From NCBI GenBank assembly GCA_021907015.1, contig CP091064.1, forward strand, positions 3,348,001-3,412,000: DNA of 64,000 nucleotides. Reading direction: 5' to 3'. Both the position numbers and the translations under genes were made by a program. This stretch comes from Pectobacterium sp. PL152 (GTDB taxonomy: Bacteria > Pseudomonadota > Gammaproteobacteria > Enterobacterales > Enterobacteriaceae). Below are positions 39,343-49,232 of this stretch, one piece after another. How positions within the stretch are numbered: position 1 is the first letter of the stretch; each line of letters starts with the position of its first letter. The notes below the pieces were generated by a model that worked only from the letters and a program-made list of their open reading frames with translations, was not told where the DNA came from and searched no databases.

Positions 39343-39609
39343 ATGGAAATCGATAATAAATCACGCATTCATTGGGCATGCCGCCGTGGTATGCGCGAAC
39401 TGGATATCGCGATCATGCCGTTTTTTGAGCATGACTATGACACACTCAGTGACAGTGATAAGCGCACGTTTGTACGCCTGTTACAAAGCGACGATCCCGA
39501 TTTATTCAACTGGCTGATGAACCACGGCGAGCCGAAAGACGGAGAGCTGAAACGCATGATTTCTCTTATTCAGACGCGAAATAAAGATCGTGGCCCAGTG
39601 GCAATGTGA
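39343..39609 (+). CDS. sdhE: Succinate dehydrogenase flavinylation factor SdhE
   Basis: 88 aa. Needed for covalent attachment of FAD to SdhA and FrdA. The functional RGxxE motif is at residues 15-19 ([20 protein letters not shown]), and the [15 protein letters not shown] segment is conserved. Its stop overlaps the start of ygfX by 20 nt, so the pair is coupled. Confidence 0.97.
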   Translation: MEIDNKSRIHWACRRGMRELDIAIMPFFEHDYDTLSDSDKRTFVRLLQSDDPDLFNWLMNHGEPKDGELKRMISLIQTRNKDRGPVAM

Positions 39610-40051
39610 TCTTCGCGTTTCCTGGCGTATGCAACTGCTGTCATTGGTTGTGCATGGCCTATTAGTATTGCTCATTCTTCTGGCGCCGTGGCCGGACGGC
39701 TATGCATGGCTGTGGCTGTGTCTGGTCACGATGGTGATGTTCGGTTTTATCCGTAGCCAAAGGAATATCAAATCCCGACAGGGGGAAATCGTTCTGCTCA
39801 GCGAAACGACCCTGAACTGGCGGCAGCAGGAATGGCAGATCGTTAAACGACCGTGGTTGCTGAAAAATGGCGTGTTGCTGTCATTGCAGGCCGTTAACGG
39901 TAAAGACAGACAACAGCTTTGGCTGGCATCGGACAGCATGGGCGATGACGAATGGCGTCATTTGCGTCAGCTTCTTTGCAGCAGAAACACTGGGCGAGAT
40001 AGCGGCGCGTTGGAAATGTTCTTATTCGGTCACCGTGTGACCGTGCTTTAA
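39590..40051 (+). CDS. ygfX: Inner-membrane protein YgfX (CptA)
   Basis: 153 aa from a GTG start inside sdhE ([20 protein letters not shown]). Two membrane segments ([20 protein letters not shown] and a following hydrophobic stretch), then a cytoplasmic part with [12 protein letters not shown] and [20 protein letters not shown]. It was proposed as the toxin of the sdhE-ygfX pair in E. coli; in Serratia it is needed for normal sdhE function. About 18 residues longer at the C-terminus than the E. coli protein (ends [13 protein letters not shown]), which could be real or the result of a small indel. Confidence 0.9.
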   Translation: MAQWQCDLRVSWRMQLLSLVVHGLLVLLILLAPWPDGYAWLWLCLVTMVMFGFIRSQRNIKSRQGEIVLLSETTLNWRQQEWQIVKRPWLLKNGVLLSLQAVNGKDRQQLWLASDSMGDDEWRHLRQLLCSRNTGRDSGALEMFLFGHRVTVL

Positions 40052-40070
40052 AATTGATTGGATATAACTG

Positions 40071-41006
40071 ATGACTAAGCCCGCAGTGCAAAAAAATGGT
40101 CTGCATCCTCGTAATCGCCATCGCGACCGTTATGATTTTCCCGCGCTCAAACAGAGCTATCCTGCGCTGATCCCGTTTGTCACGGTGAATGCCTACGGTG
40201 ATGAGTCAGTGGACTTTGCGAATCCCGAGGCGGTGAAAGCGCTGAATCAGGCGTTGTTGCAGCATTTTTATCAGATTGAACACTGGACGATTCCAGACGG
40301 TTTCCTGTGCCCACCCATTCCCGGCCGTGCCGACTACATTCACCATCTGGCTGACTTGCTGGCGGAAGATAACCGCGCGGTGGTGCCGCGAGAGGCGTCC
40401 GTGCTGGATATAGGCTGTGGCGCCAACTGCATTTATCCGCTGATTGGGTATCGTGAATACGGCTGGCGTTTTACCGGCAGCGAAATTAATCCGCTCGCAA
40501 TGAAAGCGGCCAACCAGACGATTGAGGCTAATCCCGGTTTGAACCGAGCGATTCGCCTGCGCCGTCAGAAAAGCAGCACAGCGATACTCGCAGGGGTTAT
40601 TCACAAGAACGAGACGTTTGATGCGGTCATGTGTAATCCGCCATTCCACGCCTCCGCTGAGGATGCGCGTCAGGGAACGCAGCGCAAACTGCATAACCTG
40701 GGGCTGGATAAGCGCTCACCGCTGAATTTTGGCGGCCAGCAGGATGAGCTGTGGTGTGAGGGCGGCGAGTCAGCTTTCATTGGTCAGATGATCAAGGAGA
40801 GCGCCGGTTTTGCCCGTCAGTGCCTGTGGTTTACGTCGCTGGTGTCGCGCAAAGAGAATCTGCCGGAGATTTATCGCGCGCTGGAAGCGGTTGATGCGGA
40901 AAAGGTCAGAACCATCGATATGGCGCAAGGCCAGAAGCAAAGCCGCTTTGTCGCGTGGAGTTTCCTTGATACGGCCGCGCGTACCCGCTGGTTACAAAAG
41001 CGCTAA
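40071..41006 (+). CDS. rlmF: 23S rRNA (adenine-1618-N6)-methyltransferase
   Basis: 311 aa SAM-dependent methyltransferase (YbiN) modifying A1618 of 23S rRNA. Start [21 protein letters not shown] matches the family's basic leader; SAM site [16 protein letters not shown]; catalytic CNPPFHAS; C-terminal [16 protein letters not shown]. Follows ygfX after 19 nt but may have its own promoter. Confidence 0.95.
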   Translation: MTKPAVQKNGLHPRNRHRDRYDFPALKQSYPALIPFVTVNAYGDESVDFANPEAVKALNQALLQHFYQIEHWTIPDGFLCPPIPGRADYIHHLADLLAEDNRAVVPREASVLDIGCGANCIYPLIGYREYGWRFTGSEINPLAMKAANQTIEANPGLNRAIRLRRQKSSTAILAGVIHKNETFDAVMCNPPFHASAEDARQGTQRKLHNLGLDKRSPLNFGGQQDELWCEGGESAFIGQMIKESAGFARQCLWFTSLVSRKENLPEIYRALEAVDAEKVRTIDMAQGQKQSRFVAWSFLDTAARTRWLQKR

Positions 41007-41049
41007 GCCACGTCAACGGACGGATACTGGTAAGGTATCCGTGAATGTG

Positions 41050-41373
41050 TTACTCGACGGTAATCGTATCCGGTTCCTGCTGGGTCACCTTCAACGATGT
41101 CCCCTGAATCGCCATAAACACCGCTTCCCGTCGGGTCAGATAGCCTTTGACGGGATGCGGCTTAGTCGCGCCCGTCAGCGTGGTATCGGTGATGATGCCA
41201 CAGCCCGTCGCGTGCGCGATTTGCTGCGCGGTTTCATCAAATCTTGAGAAATCGATAGCGTAATATTGCGGCACATCGCATTTCCCGCCCAGATTTCTGG
41301 CGTATTCCTGCGTGCCTGTTTGAGCACAACCGGCAAGCAACAATCCTGCGACCGCTATGAGTAACATTTTCAT
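41050..41373 (-). CDS. Small lipoprotein with STN-like domain
   Basis: 107 aa. Lipoprotein signal peptide MKMLLIAVAGLLLAGC with lipidated Cys16, then a compact domain resembling the secretin/TonB short N-terminal domain: DFSRFDETAQQIAHATGCGI ... HPVKGYLTRREAVFMAIQGT and SLKVTQQEPDTITVE. In secretins and transducer receptors this domain is fused to a channel; here it stands alone. The residue after Cys is Ala, so outer-membrane sorting is expected. Function unknown. Not part of a clear operon; fldB lies 29 nt upstream on the same strand. Confidence 0.78.
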   Translation of the reverse strand: MKMLLIAVAGLLLAGCAQTGTQEYARNLGGKCDVPQYYAIDFSRFDETAQQIAHATGCGIITDTTLTGATKPHPVKGYLTRREAVFMAIQGTSLKVTQQEPDTITVE

Positions 41374-41401
41374 CGTGCTTACCTCTGTTGAGTCGTACTG
41401 T

Positions 41402-41920
41402 TTACAGTAGTGACGCCATTTCTTGCAGGATCTGTTCGCACCACTGTTCCAGCCGCTCATCGCTAAGATCGTATTGGTTCACTTCGTCCAGCGCTAGCCC
41501 GACAAAGTGTTTGCCGTCAGCGGCCAGCGGTTTTGGACTGATGAAATCATAGCCTTCTGTCGGCCAGTACCCAACGAATGTAACACCCAGCGGCAGCAGT
41601 TGGTCATGCAGCATGCCCAACGCATCAAGGAACCATTCGCTGTAGCCAAGCTGGTCGCCCATACCGTAGAGCGCCACGACTTTTCCTTTGAGGTTTAGCG
41701 TCGCTAATTGACCCCAGATGTTCTCCCAGTCTTCCTGGATCTCACCGAAATCCCAGGTTGGGATGCCGAGAATCAGCGTACTGTAGTCTTCCATACGTTG
41801 AGGTTCGACATCCTTAAGGTTGTGCAGATCCACCAGTTCTTCGCCCAGAATGTCGCGAATTTTTTCCGCCGCCATTTCGGTGTAGCAGGTGCTTGAGCCG
41901 TAAAACAGACCGATTTTCAT
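41402..41920 (-). CDS. fldB: Flavodoxin 2
   Basis: 172 aa FMN-binding electron carrier. FMN phosphate loop [20 protein letters not shown]; isoalloxazine-flanking segments [16 protein letters not shown] and [20 protein letters not shown]. Neighbourhood with xerD-dsbC-recJ-prfB-lysS is conserved in enterobacteria, though here yhjE and a thioesterase intervene. Confidence 0.96.
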   Translation of the reverse strand: MKIGLFYGSSTCYTEMAAEKIRDILGEELVDLHNLKDVEPQRMEDYSTLILGIPTWDFGEIQEDWENIWGQLATLNLKGKVVALYGMGDQLGYSEWFLDALGMLHDQLLPLGVTFVGYWPTEGYDFISPKPLAADGKHFVGLALDEVNQYDLSDERLEQWCEQILQEMASLL

Positions 41921-42256
41921 ACTATCTATAAGTCCATGATTTAATTATTTTCTAAAATCAATGCATTGATTCAGTCTCTGCGCTGTGACGTGACTGCCTA
42001 AATGCGGCAAGTCCATCGTTTATGTGCAGCAGAAAACAGGCAATGGGTGCCATATTCGGTGATATCGAGGTCTTTTACAATCGCTGGTGAAACTCGCGGT
42101 GCAGAGCGATTAGCTTAAATGGGTGAGGTAAGAGCGGTATTGGGAGGGATGAATTCAGGGGAAGAAGGCCTTTCATGACAACTTCAGTGTTCTCTTCATC
42201 TGTGTTCTAGCCCTGTAGGCTTGGGGGAGTGAAGAGAACCCTGATCATACGGACGC
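41921..42256. other. Intergenic stretch upstream of fldB
   Basis: 336 bp without a gene. It contains a long-range inverted repeat GTTCTCTTCA / TGAAGAGAAC (42189-42198, 42230-42239), possibly the 3' end structure of the thioesterase transcript, and presumably the fldB promoter, which I could not place. Confidence 0.55.
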
Positions 42257-42643
42257 TTAAGGCGCTAACGCATTCACTACTGCTTCCGGCATTGATGGTC
42301 GACCATTGGTCAGGCAAGTGGCGACAAACGTGGCTTCTGCGTAAGTAACATCGCCAACCTTGATTTGCTGAACGAAATTGACACGATTACGCTTTTCGTT
42401 CTTTTCCAACTGGCAGGTGACTTCTAACCGATCGCCTTTTTGCAGGCTTTTACGGAAGCGCAGAGTGTACTCAAGTACCATGTAAATCTTACCCTGCTTG
42501 AACTCTTCTTCAATATCAATGCCCAGTGCTTCTTTCATGAAAGCATGGCGCGTCCACTCCATATAAAACGGGTAGTAGAGGCCATCGACGACGCCCTGAA
42601 AGTCGATATGACTGTCCTCAACGTCATAATGTTTTGAAAACAT
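42257..42643 (-). CDS. Hotdog-fold acyl-CoA thioesterase (4-hydroxybenzoyl-CoA thioesterase type)
   Basis: 128 aa. The motif HIDFQGVVDGLYYPFYMEWT, with the catalytic Asp/helix region and following RHAFMKEALGIDIEEE, is that of the YbgC/4HBT group; LEYTLRFRKSLQKGDRLEVT and AEATFVATCLTNGRPSMPEA complete the hotdog. A short-chain acyl-CoA substrate is probable but not certain. Monocistronic. Confidence 0.85.
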   Translation of the reverse strand: MFSKHYDVEDSHIDFQGVVDGLYYPFYMEWTRHAFMKEALGIDIEEEFKQGKIYMVLEYTLRFRKSLQKGDRLEVTCQLEKNEKRNRVNFVQQIKVGDVTYAEATFVATCLTNGRPSMPEAVVNALAP

Positions 42644-42851
42644 TTTTGCATCCTAATTTGATTGTTGTACCGAACGGATTTGTTACATCGACAGGCCTGT
42701 TGGTATACCTCACTTAATTAGCGTGGTAAATGCGAAAGTGTATCAAAGTGATAATAACGTGATGTCATGATTTGAGCGGGGATGGACGATTTGGTGTCAT
42801 GGTGAAAAAGGGAAGGTGCGGTGAGGGACATGGCCCTCACCGAAGGGATAC

Positions 42852-44180
42852 TTATCCCAAAGACTGGTGACGTGTTTCTCTGGTCGCCAGCAGCGCAATC
42901 AGCGTCAGTGACGCCATGGCTGCCAGATAAACGCCGACGTAGAACAGGCCGTAGTTGGCCGTCAGCCACGCTGCGATATACGGTGCGACCGATGCACCCA
43001 GAATTGACGAGACGTTATAGGAGAATGACGCGCCAGTGTAGCGTACTTCTGTCGGGAACAGCTCGGGCAGCAAGGCACCCATCGGGCCGAACGTCAGTCC
43101 CATGATGCTCAGACCCAGCACAAGGAAGCCCATCACCAGCGCCTGATTGCCTGAACCAAGCATATAAGGGAACAGCATGGCAAAGACGATCATGAGGCAA
43201 GTAATGGTAATCATGGTCTTACGGCGGCCAAAGGCATCTGCCAGATAGCCGGCGACCGGCACCATCAGACCAAAACCGATCACCGCGATCATCAGCATCA
43301 ACAGGAAGCTGTTACGTGAGAAGCCAAGCCCTTTAGGCACAGGCGAAGTGCCATACGTCATGGAATAAACGGTCATGATGTAGAACAGCGTGTAGGTCGC
43401 CAGCATGATGAAGGTACCGAGGATCGTGACTTTCATGTGCTTGCTAAGCAGCGTGCCCAGCGGCATACGCACCTGTTTGCCGGCTTTGACGGCTTTGGTA
43501 AAGACCGGGGCTTCATGCAGAGAGATACGGACATACAGGCCAACCAGCACCAGCGCGGCGGACGCGACGAACGGTACGCGCCAGCCCCAGGTCATGAACT
43601 GCTCTTCCGTCAGCAGCCAGGACAACAGCAGGAAGGTGCCGTTAGCGAAGAAGAAACCAATTGGTGCGCCAAGCTGGGGGAACGACCCATACAGCGCACG
43701 TTTATGGGATGGGGCGTTCTCCGTCGCCAGCAGCGCCGCGCCACCCCATTCACCGCCCAGCCCCAGACCCTGGCCGAAGCGTGCCAGTGCCAGAAGAATC
43801 GGTGCAAAAATACCAATGGTTTCGTAGGTCGGTAACAGCCCAATCAGAACGGTTGAAACCCCCATGGTCAGCAGAGAAGCGACCAGCGTGACTTTACGTC
43901 CAACGCGGTCGCCGAAGTGACCGAACACCGCCGAACCAATAGGGCGAGCTACAAAGGCAATTGCGAAGGTGGCCAGCGACTGTAGCGTAGCGGCTGTCGG
44001 ATCGCCCTGCGGGAAGAATATGTGCGGGAAAACCAGCACCGCGGCAGTGGCGTAGATATAAAAATCGAAAAATTCGATAGCGGTGCCAATCAGCGACGCA
44101 ACAATGACTTTATTGCGTGAGTTTACGGGTGGCGCTTCCGCTTCGGCATCGAGAGTGGGAGTGACGGTGGTGGCTTGCAT
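42852..44180 (-). CDS. yhjE: MHS-family MFS transporter YhjE
   Basis: 442 aa, 12 membrane segments, metabolite:H+ symporter family. Very close to E. coli YhjE over the length: VIVASLIGTAIEFFDFYIYA, AVFGHFGDRVGRKVTLVASL, LARFGQGLGLGGEWGGAALL and LLPELFPTEVRYTGASFSYN are hallmark segments. Substrate unknown. Frame intact. Confidence 0.93.
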   Translation of the reverse strand: MQATTVTPTLDAEAEAPPVNSRNKVIVASLIGTAIEFFDFYIYATAAVLVFPHIFFPQGDPTAATLQSLATFAIAFVARPIGSAVFGHFGDRVGRKVTLVASLLTMGVSTVLIGLLPTYETIGIFAPILLALARFGQGLGLGGEWGGAALLATENAPSHKRALYGSFPQLGAPIGFFFANGTFLLLSWLLTEEQFMTWGWRVPFVASAALVLVGLYVRISLHEAPVFTKAVKAGKQVRMPLGTLLSKHMKVTILGTFIMLATYTLFYIMTVYSMTYGTSPVPKGLGFSRNSFLLMLMIAVIGFGLMVPVAGYLADAFGRRKTMITITCLMIVFAMLFPYMLGSGNQALVMGFLVLGLSIMGLTFGPMGALLPELFPTEVRYTGASFSYNVSSILGASVAPYIAAWLTANYGLFYVGVYLAAMASLTLIALLATRETRHQSLG

Positions 44181-44491
44181 AATGTTTCTTTATTTTAACA
44201 ACACGAACGGCCATTCTACGCACAGAAAAATCGGCTTTTCAACGTTGATTAAGTAAGGGCAATGCCAGTCGGCACGCGGCTTCAAGGAGCCTGTTCCGAT
44301 ATATTCTCAATACATAAAATATAATGTGCCACAGCCTTATTTTTGCCGGAGAATGTTATGGCGATGTTGATGTTCACGGAATATGTGAGATCGCGCACAA
44401 TTCTGTCTGCGTGAGAATACGGCCTTGATGAAGGTGTAAAGTCGCCGCTTCATCGGCATAATATTGCCAATCAGTGAAGAAGGACACGGCG
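44181..44491. other. Intergenic region between yhjE and xerD
   Basis: 311 bp between divergent genes. AT-rich at about 44300-44345 with several TATAAT-like hexamers near 44320; presumably holds both promoters. No gene seen. Confidence 0.6.
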
Positions 44492-45391
44492 ATGCAAGAA
44501 CACGATCAGGCGCTTATCGAACAGTTTCTCGACGCGCTGTGGCTGGAAAGAAATCTGGCCGAGAATACGCTGGCGTCTTATCGGTTGGATCTGCGCACGC
44601 TCGCGGAATGGCTGGCACATCATGATAACGACTTATTGCAGGCGCAGGCGCTCGATCTTCAGGCGTTTCTCGCCGATAGGGTTGATGGCGGCTACAAGGC
44701 GACCAGTTCGGCCCGTTTGTTGAGCGCGATGCGTCGCTTCTTCCAGTACCTTTATCGGGAAAAGCTGCGCAGCGACGATCCCAGTGCGGTGCTATCGTCC
44801 CCGAAACTGCCGCAGCGTCTACCCAAAGATTTGAGCGAGGCGCAGGTAGATGCGTTGCTTAACGCCCCAAGCATTGAACAGCCGCTGGAATTACGCGATA
44901 AGGCCATGCTTGAGGTATTGTACGCGACGGGGCTGCGTGTTTCTGAGCTGGTCGGTTTGACGATGAGCGATGTCAGCCTGCGGCAGGGCGTGGTTCGCGT
45001 ACTGGGAAAAGGTAATAAAGAACGGTTAGTGCCGCTCGGTGAAGAAGCGGTGTACTGGATAGAGTATTATCTGGAACATGGTCGTCCGTGGTTGCTGAAT
45101 GGGCAAACGCTGGATGTGCTGTTTCCCAGCAATCGCGCACGGCAAATGACGCGCCAAACGTTCTGGCACCGTATCAAGTATTATGCGGTGCTGGCGTCGA
45201 TTGATAGCGAAAAGCTCTCGCCGCACGTCTTGCGTCACGCGTTTGCTACCCATTTATTGAACCACGGCGCGGATTTACGGGTCGTACAGATGCTCTTGGG
45301 GCACAGCGATCTTTCCACGACGCAGATTTACACCCATGTGGCGACGGAACGGCTGAAGCAGCTTCACCAGCAGCACCATCCGCGCGCCTAG
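44492..45391 (+). CDS. xerD: Site-specific tyrosine recombinase XerD
   Basis: With XerC resolves chromosome dimers at dif. 299 aa. Catalytic residues: Arg in YATGLRVSELVGL, Lys in GKGNKERLVPLG, His/Arg in LSPHVLRHAFATHLL, His in LLGHSDLSTTQ, nucleophile Tyr in IYTHVATERL. Start MQEHDQALIEQFLDALW behind AAGGAC; a GTG at 44474 is a weaker alternative. It is the housekeeping recombinase, not a phage integrase. Leads xerD-dsbC-recJ as in E. coli. Confidence 0.97.
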   Translation: MQEHDQALIEQFLDALWLERNLAENTLASYRLDLRTLAEWLAHHDNDLLQAQALDLQAFLADRVDGGYKATSSARLLSAMRRFFQYLYREKLRSDDPSAVLSSPKLPQRLPKDLSEAQVDALLNAPSIEQPLELRDKAMLEVLYATGLRVSELVGLTMSDVSLRQGVVRVLGKGNKERLVPLGEEAVYWIEYYLEHGRPWLLNGQTLDVLFPSNRARQMTRQTFWHRIKYYAVLASIDSEKLSPHVLRHAFATHLLNHGADLRVVQMLLGHSDLSTTQIYTHVATERLKQLHQQHHPRA

Positions 45392-45528
45392 GGATAACAT
45401 AACCAATCGAGACACTATCAGAGTAACAGGACGTTATCTGGCTGACGGGACACCCCGTTCACTATCACAGCGCATGGATACAATGCTATTTTGCTACGGA
45501 CCATGCTGCGAAAAACAGGATTGATGAA

Positions 45529-46245
45529 ATGAAAAAAGGGTTATTACTGCTTTCTTTACTGGTCGCGACGGCAACCAACTTTGCTCACGCCGATGATACC
45601 GCGATCAAGCAGACATTGACGCGTCTGGATATGCAGGGGGCGGAAATCCTGCCTTCGCCGATAGCGGGTATGAAAACCGTCATTACCGATAGCGGTGTGC
45701 TGTACATCAGCGAAGATGGCAAGCATTTGCTGCAAGGCCCGCTTTATGACGTGAGCGGCACTATGCCGGTCAACACCACCAATAAGATCCTGATCGGCAA
45801 GATGGATGCGCTACAGGATCAGATGATTGTGTATAAAGCCGCGCAGGAAAAACACGTTATCACCGTTTTTACCGACATCACCTGCGGCTATTGCCACAAA
45901 CTGCATGAACAGATGAAAGATTACAACGCGCTGGGCATTACTGTGCGTTATCTGGCCTTCCCGCGTCAGGGCATGAAATCGCCGGCAGCAAAAGATATGC
46001 AGTCCATCTGGTGCGTGGCCGATCGTAATAAAGCGTTTGATAGCGCGATGAAGGGTGATGCGATCTCGCCAGCAACGTGCAAAACCGATATCGCCGCGCA
46101 TTACCAACTGGGTATCCAGTTTGGCGTGCAGGGCACCCCTGCTATCGTGCTGCAAGACGGTATGGTCGTGCCGGGATACCAAGGGCCAAAAGAAATGCTG
46201 GCGATGCTGGAAGCACATAAAGCCTCGAAGAAAACCGGCGGTTAA
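45529..46245 (+). CDS. dsbC: Thiol:disulfide interchange protein DsbC
   Basis: Periplasmic disulfide isomerase, 238 aa with signal peptide MKKGLLLLSLLVATATNFAHA. N-terminal dimerisation domain (AIKQTLTRLDMQGAEILPSP), thioredoxin domain with active site TDITCGYCHKLHEQM and cis-Pro in GVQGTPAIVLQDG, plus the second structural Cys pair (IWCVADRN, PATCKTD). Between xerD and recJ. Confidence 0.97.
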   Translation: MKKGLLLLSLLVATATNFAHADDTAIKQTLTRLDMQGAEILPSPIAGMKTVITDSGVLYISEDGKHLLQGPLYDVSGTMPVNTTNKILIGKMDALQDQMIVYKAAQEKHVITVFTDITCGYCHKLHEQMKDYNALGITVRYLAFPRQGMKSPAAKDMQSIWCVADRNKAFDSAMKGDAISPATCKTDIAAHYQLGIQFGVQGTPAIVLQDGMVVPGYQGPKEMLAMLEAHKASKKTGG

Positions 46246-46251
46246 TGCTAC

Positions 46252-48012
46252 GTGGATATGATTACCCAACTCCGTCGGCGTCCGCTGGCGGAGGACATTG
46301 ATTTACCTGACACCGTTCCGCCCTTGCTGCGTCGCCTTTATGCGCAGCGCGGCGTGAAAGGGGCTCAGGAGCTTGAACGTAGCCTGAGTGGTTTACTCAA
46401 TTACCGGTTGTTAAGCGGTATTGATAACGCAGTCGATCTGCTGCAAAAAACGCTGGCGGAGAAGCGCTGCATCGTCATTGTCGGCGATTTTGATGCCGAT
46501 GGTGCTACCAGCACTGCGCTCACCGTGCTGGCACTGCGCAGCATGGGCGCCGTGAACGTGAAGTATCTGGTGCCGAACCGTTTTGAAGACGGTTACGGGT
46601 TAAGCCCGGAAGTGGTGGCGCAGGCTGCCGCACTGGGGGCAGAAGTGATTGTGACCGTGGATAACGGGATCTCTTCTCACGCGGGCGTCGAGGATGCGCA
46701 TCGCCGCGGTATCCCCGTGCTGGTGACCGATCACCACCTGCCGGGCGAAATCTTGCCTGACGCCGATGCCATGATTAACCCCAATCTGCCTGACTGTCAG
46801 TTTCCCTCCAAGGCGCTGGCGGGCGTGGGTGTCGCGTTTTATCTGATGATGGCGCTGTTCGTGCGCCTGCGTGATAGTGACTGGTTTACGCAACCCTTGT
46901 TTACGCAACAGGGGCTGGCGAAACCGAATCTTACCGAATTACTGGATTTAGTGGCGCTGGGCACGGTCGCTGACGTCGTGCCGCTGGATGCCAATAACCG
47001 AATTCTGGTGGCGCAGGGGTTAAATCGTATTCGTGCGGGTGAATGTCGTCCGGGTATTCGGGCGCTGCTGGAAGTGGCGAACCGCGATGCCAGCCAACTG
47101 GTCTCCAGCGATTTAGGCTTTGCGTTAGGCCCACGGCTGAACGCCGCCGGTCGACTACACGACATGAAGATCGGGGTCGAATTACTGCTCAGCGATGACA
47201 TCGTACAAGCACGTATCCTTGCCAATGAACTGAATGACATGAATCAGGACAGGCGGGAGATCGAACAAGGGATGCAGGCAGAAGCGCTGCGCCTGTGTGA
47301 ATCGCTGGAACGCACCCGTGATTCACTGCCATACGGGCTGGCGATGTACCACCCGGAGTGGCATCAGGGCGTTGTCGGTATTCTGGCATCGCGTATTAAA
47401 GAGCGTTTTCATCGTCCAGTAATTGCTTTTGCACCCGCGGGCGACGGCATGCTGAAAGGGTCAGGGCGTTCCATTGCGGGTTTGCATCTGCGCGATGCGC
47501 TGGAACGGCTGGATACGCTGTACCCCGGTATGATGGAAAAATTCGGCGGACATGCGATGGCGGCAGGATTATCTCTGCACGAAGATCGGTTTGAGGATTT
47601 CCGCCAGCGCTTCGGCGAATTGGTTGGCGAATGGCTCGATCCGTCTCAGCTTGAAGGCGTCGTCTGGTCTGATGGTGAACTGGTACTGCCGGAACTGGAT
47701 TTGCTCTCAACGGCAGAAATGCTGCGCTACGCGGGGCCGTGGGGTCAGTCCTTCCCTGAACCGACATTCGATGGCTGCTTCCGTATTCTGCAACCTCGCC
47801 TACTCAAAGAGCGCCATTTGAAAGCGATGTTTGAACCGATCGGCGCAACAGGGCAGGTGCCGCTATTAGATGGCATCGCATTCAATGTTGATACCACCAT
47901 CTGGCCGGATCCGAGCATTAAAGAAGTGGAAATCGTGTACCGGCTGGATATTAACGAGTTTCGCGGTAAACGTTCGGTGCAATTGCTCATTCAACATCTG
48001 TGGCCGCGCTAG
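46252..48012 (+). CDS. recJ: Single-stranded-DNA-specific 5'-3' exonuclease RecJ
   Basis: 586 aa (E. coli 577). DHH phosphoesterase motifs: VGDFDADGATSTALTVL, VTVDNGISSHAG, VTDHHLPGEILPD, and the DHHA1 domain motif GGHAMAAGLSL. Functions in RecFOR repair and mismatch repair. GTG at 46252 chosen because it gives the same N-terminal spacing to QLRRR as E. coli; ATG 46258 is the alternative. Six nt after dsbC. Confidence 0.96.
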   Translation: MDMITQLRRRPLAEDIDLPDTVPPLLRRLYAQRGVKGAQELERSLSGLLNYRLLSGIDNAVDLLQKTLAEKRCIVIVGDFDADGATSTALTVLALRSMGAVNVKYLVPNRFEDGYGLSPEVVAQAAALGAEVIVTVDNGISSHAGVEDAHRRGIPVLVTDHHLPGEILPDADAMINPNLPDCQFPSKALAGVGVAFYLMMALFVRLRDSDWFTQPLFTQQGLAKPNLTELLDLVALGTVADVVPLDANNRILVAQGLNRIRAGECRPGIRALLEVANRDASQLVSSDLGFALGPRLNAAGRLHDMKIGVELLLSDDIVQARILANELNDMNQDRREIEQGMQAEALRLCESLERTRDSLPYGLAMYHPEWHQGVVGILASRIKERFHRPVIAFAPAGDGMLKGSGRSIAGLHLRDALERLDTLYPGMMEKFGGHAMAAGLSLHEDRFEDFRQRFGELVGEWLDPSQLEGVVWSDGELVLPELDLLSTAEMLRYAGPWGQSFPEPTFDGCFRILQPRLLKERHLKAMFEPIGATGQVPLLDGIAFNVDTTIWPDPSIKEVEIVYRLDINEFRGKRSVQLLIQHLWPR

Positions 48013-48125
48013 CGCGTGAACCGAATACGGCGGGCAGAAAGTCTATAAAATGGGCCTTTTATCCGCTAGAATGGCGGGTTACACCATTCCGTTGTCAACG
48101 ACTTAACGTAAGAATATAAAAAATC

Positions 48126-49224
48126 ATGTTTGAAATTAATCCGGTAAAAAACCGCATTCAGGATCTGTCTGAACGTAGTGCCGTTCTTAGGGGGTATCTT
48201 TGACTATGATGCCAAGAAAGAACGCCTCGAAGAAGTAAACGCCGAACTGGAACAGCCTGATGTCTGGAATGAGCCTGAACGCGCTCAGGCATTGGGAAAA
48301 GAACGCTCCTCGTTGGAAGCTATCGTAGATACCATCGATCAACTGACTCAGGGTCTGGAAGATGTGGCCGGTCTGCTTGAGCTCGCGGTGGAAGAAGACG
48401 ACGAAGATACGTTCAATGACACCACGGTAGAACTGGACGCGCTGGAAAATAAATTAGGCCAGCTCGAATTCCGTCGCATGTTCTCCGGCCAGTACGACAG
48501 TGCGGATTGTTACCTGGATATTCAGGCAGGTTCTGGCGGTACAGAAGCGCAGGACTGGGCCAGCATGCTGGTGCGTATGTACCTGCGTTGGGCGGAAGCC
48601 AAAGGGTTTAAAACCGAAATTATTGAAGAGTCAGACGGTGATGTGGCCGGTACGAAATCCGCCACCATCAAGATCATCGGTGACTATGCGTTTGGCTGGC
48701 TGCGTACCGAAACCGGTGTACACCGTCTGGTGCGTAAGAGCCCGTTCGATTCCGGCGGCCGCCGCCACACCTCATTCAGTTCCGCGTTCGTCTACCCGGA
48801 AGTTGAGGACGATATCGATATCGAAATCAATCCGGCCGACCTGCGTATTGACGTTTACCGTGCTTCTGGTGCGGGTGGTCAGCACGTTAACCGGACAGAA
48901 TCTGCGGTGCGTATTACCCACATGCCTACCGGTATTGTCACGCAGTGTCAGAATGACCGTTCCCAGCATAAAAACAAAGATCAGGCGATGAAACAGCTGA
49001 AAGCCAAGCTGTACGAGTTTGAGATGCAAAAGAAAAATGCTGAGAAACAGGCGATGGAAGACAACAAATCTGATATCGGCTGGGGCAGCCAGATTCGTTC
49101 CTATGTTCTGGATGATTCGCGCATCAAAGATTTACGTACCGGAGTGGAAACACGTAACACTCAGGCCGTACTGGATGGCGATCTGGACAAATTTATTGAA
49201 GCAAGTTTAAAAGCGGGGTTATAA
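48126..49224 (+). CDS. prfB: Peptide chain release factor 2 (programmed +1 frameshift)
   Basis: Recognises UGA and UAA. Translation starts at ATG 48126; after 25 codons comes the autoregulatory frameshift site, with internal Shine-Dalgarno-like AGGGGG (48189-48194) and CTT TGA C (TGA 48201-48203). Low RF2 favours the +1 shift to GAC and reading of the full 365-residue protein. Downstream motifs: stop-codon recognition SPF ([15 protein letters not shown]) and the peptidyl-hydrolysis GGQ ([14 protein letters not shown]). Followed closely by lysS as in E. coli. Here the frameshift is biological, unlike the others in the window. Confidence 0.98.
48189..48203 (+). promoter_or_regulatory. prfB: prfB recoding site
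   Basis: AGGGGGTATCTTTGAC element: Shine-Dalgarno-like AGGGGG three bases before CTT, slippery CTT, then TGA followed by C. Identical in layout to the E. coli recoding signal. Confidence 0.96.
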
Positions 49225-49232
49225 GAATTCAC

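Noticed and set aside
44492-45391. Tyrosine recombinase as sign of an integrative element
   Set aside because: It is XerD in its normal xerD-dsbC-recJ context; no att repeats or phage genes nearby.
48126-48203. prfB as a frameshifted pseudogene
   Set aside because: The AGGGGG-CTT-TGA-C site is the known programmed recoding signal, so the gene is intact.
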